Source: Glandiceps talaboti
Taxonomy: Eukaryota; Hemichordata; Enteropneusta; Spengelidae
DNA: 64,000 bases
Direction of reading: 5' to 3'
Assembly (NCBI RefSeq): GCF_964340395.1
Contig: NC_135556.1
Location: 24,667,723-24,731,722, forward strand
In this document: positions 18,512 through 64,000 of the stretch, piece after piece
Numbering within the stretch: the first letter of the stretch is position 1
How the letters are laid out: every line of letters begins with the position of its first letter
The notes under the pieces: model-generated
What the model was told of the DNA's origin: nothing
Seen by the model: only the letters and a program-made list of their open reading frames with translations
The model's database searches: none
Translations under genes and position numbers: made by a program

Positions 18512-21500
18512 TGTGATGAAAATATGAAAAATAGATCAATTTACAATGATAGAGAGAGTTGACAAATCCCAATTGAACACAAAGAAAACATCAAAGAGTA
18601 ACAAAACATTAATTTTTTTTGGAAAAAGAAACAATGAAGTGTCATATAAACTAGTAATATTTGAAATAGTATGCTTTAGTTATCATGATTTGTGTTACAC
18701 CTAACCCTATTAGTATTACAGCATGCACCAGACTTCTTAAATTTTAAAATCAAAAATAAAATTTTGTAAAGCGTATTTTAAGTGCAAGAATTTCATACAA
18801 ACATTCTTTTTAAAAAAATAATAATGGCACAGAGGCTTTTCTGTCGAATAAACGTCCAACATGACACCAGTAAAAATTTAAAATTTGATTTAACTCCAGA
18901 AACCAGTATAGAAGTTATTGAAATATACAATAATCATGCAATTAACATATGTTATGTTTCTAATTACACCTTCAAAGGTGTAGAGTTGCCCAAAAATAAT
19001 AACATTTCCAATATACCAATGTCCTCAAAAGTTAGTTATTATGGTGGCAAGATGAAGACTATATGCAAGAAAGATACCACCTTGGAAAAGGAATGTAGCT
19101 TTTTTCTCTTTTTTTAAGCATTGGTAATCTATTGTATTTGAAATGCCCATTGTAACCAGTCTAGCAATCAGTGAAAGAAAAGTTCCAAAAAAACGAATTC
19201 GTCATGGATTTATGTGTATTTCTTATTGTGTTGTTCATTACAAAATACAATGTTTCACCAACCTGGCATAGTCCTATATTTATTTCTTATTGTGTTGTTC
19301 ATTACATAGAGAGGAAATATACTATTTACAGTTGTAAATACAGCCTTAGTAGCCCTAAACATGTGTACTTGTGTAAGTTGGACAAAATGTTAACATGACA
19401 AATCTGACTGGCAAAATACTTCTATGTAATTCACAAATACTGAATACTGTATTAGTTGTTATTGTTAGGTATTCCATAGAGGTTGGAGAGAGATCTTTCT
19501 CCACTTTATATTATGGGTATTCCATAGAGGTAGGAGAGAGAGAGATCTTTCTCCACTGTATATGGGTATTCAGCCCAAACCAAACTAAATAGGTATGTCT
19601 TTGGACACTTTTTAACATTTCAGTCCACTGAATAATTCCCCTACCATATCACAAAGTTTACAGATCTCTTCAACACCCTTATAGTTTCCTTAACATCTTA
19701 ATTTCAACCTCACAAATAATTTGATTTAACCAGCCAAGAATATTCAAACTAAAAGTCCTACCTAAGTATAGTATGTGTGTTCCTAACCTATTATTTTCCT
19801 GTCAACTATCTGATCCCAAGTAGAATCTACTTCCCTAAATTATATGCAGCGATTCCATCAGCTATTATATTTGTCATCAGTTATTTTTTGTTCCAACATT
19901 CCAATAGTATATTTAAATACCCAACACAGACAATAGGTTTGAATTTTGATCATTATGTTTAATGTCCTTGAAAAAGTTCACTTACTGGGTAGTTGTGAAT
20001 CTAGTCAGAAATGCAAGCTGTGTTTGTACTCCATAACTACAGAAATTCAGGCACTTTATGTACATATAAACTTTGTCAGTTTTACCTTCTTTTAAAGTCA
20101 TCATTTAAATCATTTTAATGACTAAAATTAAGTTTAGAGTTAGGAACAATCAGGGAGGATTCAATGTATATAGCTCCTTGGCAAACAGACAGTATAGTTG
20201 AACACAGTATTATTGCTGCAGACAAGCCAAGTTTTGAGTTAAAAATGTGTGTTATTCAAATTGTTGACTGAAAGATATGTCATGTCATTCTGCCCTCATT
20301 GGTCTTTTTTCTTTTGAGAGATAGGATGATGCATGAAAATGGCCAAACACTATGTATCTAACAGACTATACTTACACTAGTGTTATTATGAGTCCACAGT
20401 TTCCTTGAAAAGAAGCCTACTTAGGTTGAAACTAGTCAGAAATTCATGTCATTTTTGAACTCAATGACGACATCGACATAACTAACAATCCCACTCTAGG
20501 TATATTATACTATATAACATTACTAAAAATATCAAAGCTGGATAAATTGTAGACTTTGTTATCTAATTAATTCAATGGTCCCTAACTGGGAATGTAAATT
20601 ATTCCTACACCATTGGTCCTTAAAATAATCACCATCATGTGATAAATAGCCCCTTAACATCTCAGGTTGTTTTCCACATTTTTACTCTTTTCCATCAGTT
20701 GTACCACATACCCAGGATTGAGGTGAAATCCTAGGTCTATGGGTCAGTCTATACTTTCTTTGCAAATCCTGCTTAGGTGCAAAACTTTGCAGAAAGTCAA
20801 ATGAATTTTATACTCAACACACTACAGACAAATGGCTCCTATCAACATTTCTTTCAGTAAATGTTAAAATAACTGATTCATTTTGATGTCTGTATGTCTA
20901 TATGTTTTGTGTTTCTGTTTATGAATCCGATTTGAAATCATGAATATTATGTCTTTGTTAATAATCACAGGTCAATTAAGTTCAATTCTTCATTTCTTGG
21001 TTAAATCAAATCAAGAAAATTCCTGCTTAATCTCTGACAAAATGATTACTGAGGACTTTGTTGATCTGTTTTCCCTATACTAAATGTGAAATAATGTGAA
21101 TTTCAAATGTAAATTTAGTTTATTCCTGTGAAACTTACTACATCATGTACAAGGATATGTCAAATAATTTAACATGGAATTTGATTTATGACTACAAATG
21201 TACAACAATTATTCCAGCTGCATTTCAGACATAATATACAGATTTTATGGAAAACTGACTTTGGGGAAAATCCTAGGAAATTTCACCCCTCTGATGTATG
21301 CTAGAAGATAGCTTAGAATCTCTGATAGGTTGATCTAGACTTTGTCCTCTAAACACACATTTTAGAAAACAAATTCAATATTTGTGTTGGCCAGAAATGG
21401 GTTGAATTCTTACTAACTGGAACATGTTGTGCTAGATGATGGCTAAGGAATGGGTATGAATTCTTATTGGATCTTGAATGTACCCACTGTGCTAGGTGAC

Positions 21501-22734
21501 ATACATGGCATCCCAACATCATGTGATAATGAATGAATCAATGTCAACAGACGGGATCAGTCAATAATTTAGAGTAACATATATTCTGATTGATGTAACA
21601 TCACAGTATATATGTGTATTAATCCAGTGCTACATGGAATACTGTCTAACTTTAGGTTTGACTACTGATACCAGGTAGTTTTCCTAAGTGTGTGTTGAGA
21701 GGACAGAGTCAAGATCAACCCAGTATAGGCTTTAAGCTAGCTCAACGATGTCTACTGTGGAGTTATCCAGACCTATAGACTTCTACACTCTTTACTTTAA
21801 TATACAGCACAACAAGTAAAATCACCCCAGGATTGTCCAACACATTCAGATAAATTAAACTACACTGTTTTAAAACCATTTCAGGGTTGAAGGTATATGG
21901 CTTTCTCCAGCTTTCAACTTACTGTGGTACACATTTTTACAAATACCTACATTTTAAGTTTTAGACTATTAGCATATATGGAAAAACAACAAAATAATGA
22001 TTGTTTGTTAAAAACAGTTAATAATATTTATGTTATTTCACTAGATTTTGCTATTTCTTGCAACAGTTGACAGACTTTAAATGCCACTATCACATGTAGT
22101 TAAAGAATGTAAGACTTGTAACATATACTAGTAGTCACTGGCCCTTACAATGGCATCTAGTTATCAACTCTCCTTACAGAAGATCATAGACCCACCACCC
22201 TGGGTGGAGGGTCTATGGGAAGATGAAGGCATTTTAGTAACAGTAAGTCTCTAGAAATTTACATCTCAGCCTTGCTGTCATTCTTTCTGCTTTGTGTTGC
22301 AATGAAAAAAATAAGCAAATTCTGCAAGATTCTGTACACAACTGATATTTCCAAACTACAAAGTTCCTACAGTCTATTTTGCAGAATGGACAGGTCAAAG
22401 GTCAAATAATATCTTTGAGAACATTTCTTCTTTGGTGCAGATTGACTTGAAGATTCAGGCACACTTTTATTGAAAATTGAGAGATGGTCATTAAAGTTGT
22501 TACACCATGGCTTGTCTCTTATGCATACATTATATACTGCATTGTATTCCAGGCTCTACATTGTATGTAACCAGCTGATCACTTTCATCACATACCTACA
22601 TGTTATCTACAGCATGGCTACTTACACTAGCATTGAATGAGCAATACATTGGTGAGCTAAAACACACTTGTGATAATCATGACCACTGCAATACTGTTGT
22701 TCATCAAATCGGCGGGTAATTACATCATTCACTC
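18512..22734 (-). other. probable DIAPH 3' UTR / convergent intergenic region
   Basis: 4.2 kb with only short, compositionally unremarkable ORFs and no sign of exons. The most parsimonious reading is a long 3' UTR of the minus-strand formin; other poly(A) sites may exist inside it. Confidence 0.45.
22185..22217. other. strong hairpin (15-16 bp stem, 1-nt loop)
   Basis: CATAGACCCACCACCC pairs with GGGTGGAGGGTCTATG across a single T with one mismatch. It lies 520 bp downstream of the DIAPH stop codon, in its presumed 3' UTR. Confidence 0.7.
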
Positions 22735-60132
<37,398 letters not shown>

Positions 60133-60693
60133 GGTTTGTTATATAAACTGTACAACTTGCACAAATAGGTATACTAAATACACTGAACGTTATTCGTCAG
60201 TCGATGCCACTCAGTTGATACCGAGTCATTCCAACTCGGCGCTCACTGTTCAGTTCAGTCACACTGTCAGTTACAGCCTCTTCTTTCGATAACCGGGAAG
60301 TTGCGTCGAAAAGTTGAAAAATGAGCAGGTTAGAGTTCAACGTACGGTTATAACTGTCTTTTTTTAGTACAGTTCCAGATACAAACTCATTCCCGATTAA
60401 CCTGCAGCCATTTTCACTTCTCCTACCTGTTTGTATTCCAGACTTAAAATGACCAATCAGAATGTTCGTTACGAAATTATCCCGGAAGTAGGATGTGCCG
60501 AATAACTTTTTTTGTAGTTATTTATTGTCTTCGTATGCATCTGGTAACGACCTTTAATGGGTTAAAAATTGTACTAACAACACAAGAAATCACCTTTTAT
60601 TTCTAAAACTTGAACTTCTTTGAGGCTTTTCGTAAATTTTTATATTTTTGGGAAATATGGAGAGAACGCTATTGTGCGCATGCGTTGAGCAAA
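60133..60693. promoter_or_regulatory. divergent promoter, DIAPH (-) / TDRD3 (+)
   Basis: 561 bp separate the start codons. Visible elements are a CCAAT box in GACCAATCAGA (60451-60461), an NRF1-like TGCGCATGCG (60674-60683), and AAAATGGCGG overlapping the TDRD3 start codon (YY1-like). There is no TATA box in a convincing position. This fits a constitutive shared promoter. Confidence 0.65.
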
Positions 60694-63429
60694 ATGGCGG
60701 AGCTTGGACTTCAAAAGCAAGGATGGTATGTCAAAATTGTTTACAAAGTTATATTATGTGATCTCTTTGACACCTTTCAGAGTAACTCATGTACATGGTT
60801 TTTCAGAGCATGCATGCATGTTATACTTAGAGCAAACGTGTCCCTCATGATCGGTGAAAACCCGTATCAAATTAGTGTAGTGAACCAATGACCTGTCACT
60901 CGAGCTATGCATAGCGTGCTCTGTAGACTGTAGTCTGAATAGAGTAAATGATGTACTGTTAGTACGACTAGGAGCTCTACGTCAACTTGGAGCCGACACG
61001 TGGACATTACTATTATTTCAGAGTGAATTTGGATGCTCATTTAGTGAGGGGCAGATGGGAATAACTTTCTCGTATGCCCTAATTCATTGAATGATATGTC
61101 ACAAATCATTAAAAATAGCCTTTCTCATTACCAATGTTCGATATAAAGATAAAGAAAAACTGCGAAAACTTTTTATTAGTCTGTAGGGGAATTTACAATA
61201 TTTTTTGTTAAAAATATACTACATATTTTCTATTCTCTATATTACAATTCTGGAAGTCGTGTTTTTTTTATGGCAAGGTCAAAACTAAACATTTATAACT
61301 ACACTCTACAGTGTATTATTAAAATCCTATATTGATCACTACACAGATTTGTAGTGGCACACATAGTCCAAATTCTGTCTCCTGTTTCGTTAAAATGAAG
61401 AAGGGGATTCTCATGCACCCATTTTCATTTGAAATATTTATTGAACTATTAGAATATCCCCAGGTTGGGACTGTTATAGACTGATGTATGGTATATGTAC
61501 TCGCCTGACCCAGAATCATACCCACTACTCCTCCAAGGTATTCACTTACAATGCCAGTGTTTGATCCTCCAGTGTTTGATCTTTACATGTTGCATGATTA
61601 TAAATGATCTTTTTGCTTTATTTGTGTGTACATAGGCATCTTAGTAAAGATGGTATAGCAGAGTGCTGTAATGGGAAAGATGGACAAAATACAGATTCAA
61701 TCATCAAAGCAGCACTTGATGTAAGAAAAAAAATAGTCAATATCCGGAATTACTTCCAGATACGTGTTAACCGAACTATTCACCAGACAGTTCAGAGACA
61801 GTCCCTCTTTTACATCCCTCTCTATCTATGATTAGAGGGACTGTGGTACAGATAAGGAATCACACAGTGATGCAAGTCATTCAAATAAATGATGGGCATG
61901 TTCATGATTTATAACAGAGTTAATGAAGAACCCCTTGGTCATATCATGAAATGCAATGAAATGTCCGTGAAATGCAACTAGCAGTACATTGTCATTTGAA
62001 TTTCAAATCTTCTCATACAAATATAGCTAACTGATCACTAGCTGTTTGTATCTTGGACACACAGAATCAGAAACATATATTTTGTTCAGATAACTAAACT
62101 GTAATTGACATGCAAGTCATTTAAATACTTCTAGATAAAACTCAGTGTTTTTGTTTATAAGGGAGGTAAAATGTACCTGACTTCCCCTGTCATTTTACTG
62201 GGGTTCCCCACAAAGTTATGTGCATTGGAAACTATGCCAGTTTTACCATAATCACCCTTTCTGTTACTGGGGTTCCTCAACCTTAGCAAACACACTAATT
62301 TTTTAAAGTTATTAGAAATACACTGTGTGTTCAGGTAACCATACTATTGTTCAGATAATGGACGTTCAAAATAACCAGAATGACATTTGTATTGTTATAC
62401 ATTAAAACATTTTATTGAAATAACCATAATTATATTGAAGTGTATGATGACATTCACAAAATGGAATACCAAGGCAATGTACTTGTAGTGTAGTAACTGG
62501 CCAATAACTGGTATAAAGTGGATACAGTGTAAGATGTGTTGAATACTAGAACAACAATATAACATAAAGTAAACAAGTCTGTGATGGAAATTATCATTAA
62601 ATTTAGTTTTGATATAATGTAAAATAAAATACAAATAATGCAATAAATCAGTTTTGCCATTGTACTACTTCTACATACTTGCTTATAAAAGTATTGCAGC
62701 AACATTTTTGTGTACATCATTTTATTTGTGCATTCTCTATCTTTGTGTACATCATTTTATGTGTTCTCTATCTTTGTGTACATCACTTTTATTTATGTGT
62801 TCTCTATCTTTTTATACATACAGCTTGACATAAGGCAAATTGGAGCTGGGTTTTTGCCAAATGACATCAACAGAGGAAAAATTGAATATGTAAGTAGACA
62901 CAGGTTACCCCAAAATAATAGACACTGAAGGACTATTTCTGTCCAAGAATTCATCCCCAAAACTGCTCTTCTATCCTAATGTATAAATTTTGTTAGAAAT
63001 GTATGCTATTTAGGTATTTTAATTAACTATCAATTAACAGAGTCAATGGCCCAAAACAAGACGAATATAGTTACAAATGAAAATTTATACTCGCAGTCAA
63101 AAATTTCTTGGAATTTCTTTGACTAGGTGAATTTTCATTAGTAACTATGGACCCGAATCCATGAACACCCATTCTCACAAAAAGAGCACAGTTTCTGTAT
63201 TAAGGAATAGAAGACAAGTTGTGGGTCATTGAAGTTATAACTCATGTTTTTTTTTATTTGTCTTGTAGGTAACAGGACCATGTGTGCTCCAGATTCAAAA
63301 GATACGTAATGTAACAGCACCCAAAAGTAATGAAGAGTCACAACATGCACCCAGAATGTTAAGATTTCATTTAACAGATGGTCCAAACAACTGCCTAGCT
63401 TTAGAAATGGATCATATAGATAAACTCAG
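60694..63429 (+). CDS. TDRD3: TDRD3, N-terminal part (first 4 exons, 114 aa; continues beyond window)
   Basis: Exons: 60694-60725, 61636-61720, 62824-62889, 63269-63429, GT-AG introns, phases consistent; the last exon ends in phase 2 and the gene runs off the window. TDRD3 is a Tudor-domain reader of asymmetric dimethylarginine that partners topoisomerase 3-beta and acts in transcription and mRNP control. The visible part covers the N-terminal DUF1767/OB-fold region that binds TOP3B. Diagnostic segments: GWHLSKDGI near the start, [21 protein letters not shown], and [36 protein letters not shown], nearly identical to vertebrate TDRD3. The start codon lies in AAAATGGCGG and follows an NRF1-like site. 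UBA and Tudor domains would lie outside the window. Confidence 0.95.
60726..61635 (+). other. TDRD3 intron 1
   Basis: A GT-AG intron with no further feature recognised. Confidence 0.85.
61721..62823 (+). other. TDRD3 intron 2
   Basis: A phase-0 GT-AG intron. A short TTTTGTGTACATCA(C)TTTTAT(T)-type repeat with TTCTCTATCTTTGTGTACAT (about 62705-62815) occurs three times just before the acceptor. Confidence 0.75.
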
Positions 63430-64000
63430 GTACACACTTTATTATCATATCAGCCCATTCTGTCTGCTAGTTTGAAATGATATGAATGGGATGCACTTCT
63501 GACTGCATGATGCAAATGATGCAGTACAGTTTGATACCAATTGTATCAAATAGTTTGAACAGGTTATGCTTCCTGTATCTATAGCACAGTTATCAGGAAA
63601 TGAATGGTAGTTGAGCATGGTACATTTGTATTTCACTTTCTTTTTTAACCTTTTTTTTTCAATACATTTTTTCAAAATGTAGAAAAGACAAACAAGAAAG
63701 AAATACAGGAAGATCAACATCAGAATATCATATTCATAGTGAACAATTGCTATCATTGTATACACAGGTCCCTGCGTTAACCAGAGTTTTCACTTAGCAC
63801 CAACCAACAATGACAATACTCCTACCCCAAGACTTGGTGGAAACCCAGCTTTAATTGACTAATCAAAGACAAGCATGTTGCTTTGATTTGTCTCTCCCCT
63901 CCCCCTTTCCATCCATACTATAGTGCACTATTTGGTAAAGCTAAGATGGGTAAATTTTAAAGTTGTCCCAGCTTTTGATACACAGTAATTGACTTTGTTT
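63430..64000 (+). other. TDRD3 intron 4, start
   Basis: No fifth exon was recognised before the window edge. A short CT/CCCCT-rich stretch lies near 63890-63910. Confidence 0.65.

Noticed and set aside
18782-19117. 111-aa plus-strand ORF in the convergent region
   Set aside because: AT-rich composition, no homology recognised, and located in presumed 3' UTR sequence.

Overview
This is a 64 kb piece of an AT-rich, intron-rich animal genome. Spliceosomal introns, multi-domain animal proteins, abundant microsatellites, minisatellites and MITEs all show this. I favour an invertebrate deuterostome (hemichordate- or amphioxus-like), but a lophotrochozoan cannot be excluded from sequence alone. Four protein-coding genes can be built exon by exon with consistent reading phase. 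They form two head-to-head pairs.

Layout. (1) 567-6306, minus: a CKAP2/CKAP2L-like mitotic spindle protein, 8 exons, 620 aa, with a KEN degron. (2) 6831-15727, plus: a secreted or GPI-anchored hedgehog-interacting-protein-like (HHIPL) protein, 7 exons, 630 aa. Its start codon lies 524 bp from that of the CKAP2-like gene, so the two probably share a promoter region. (3) 22735-60132, minus: a diaphanous-related formin (DIAPH), 22 exons, 1,128 aa, with the full GBD/FH3-coiled coil-FH1-FH2-DAD order. (4) 60694 to the window edge, plus: the first four exons of TDRD3 (114 aa), 561 bp head-to-head from DIAPH. In human, DIAPH3 and TDRD3 are neighbours on 13q21 in the same divergent order, so this is probably ancient microsynteny. 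HHIPL and DIAPH converge across a 7 kb ORF-poor stretch (15728-22734). Two poly(A) signals on opposite strands, 37 bp apart near 18.49 kb, probably mark where the two 3' UTRs meet.

The most notable observation is that DIAPH contains two minor-spliceosome (U12-type) AT-AC introns, at 38636-39169 and 27024-27498. Both start with ATATCCTTT and have a TTCCTTAAC-like branch site close to an AC 3' end. Splicing there restores gap-free alignment with vertebrate DIAPH, whereas no GT-AG solution does. A second recurring pattern is tandem duplication of exon-intron boundaries (one CKAP2-like exon, two DIAPH exons), which multiplies or mutates splice sites.

The rest is non-coding. It includes a 732-bp Harbinger-type MITE with TAA target-site duplications, a 374-bp long-TIR MITE with a 13-bp direct repeat, a nested palindrome cluster, a 5'-truncated LINE tail with a TGAT-type end, a tRNA-derived SINE head, and minisatellites with 46-, 59- and 61-bp units. 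Microsatellites of TACA/TGTA, CA, GA and CAGA are also common. I found no RNA genes, CRISPR arrays or prokaryote-like systems.
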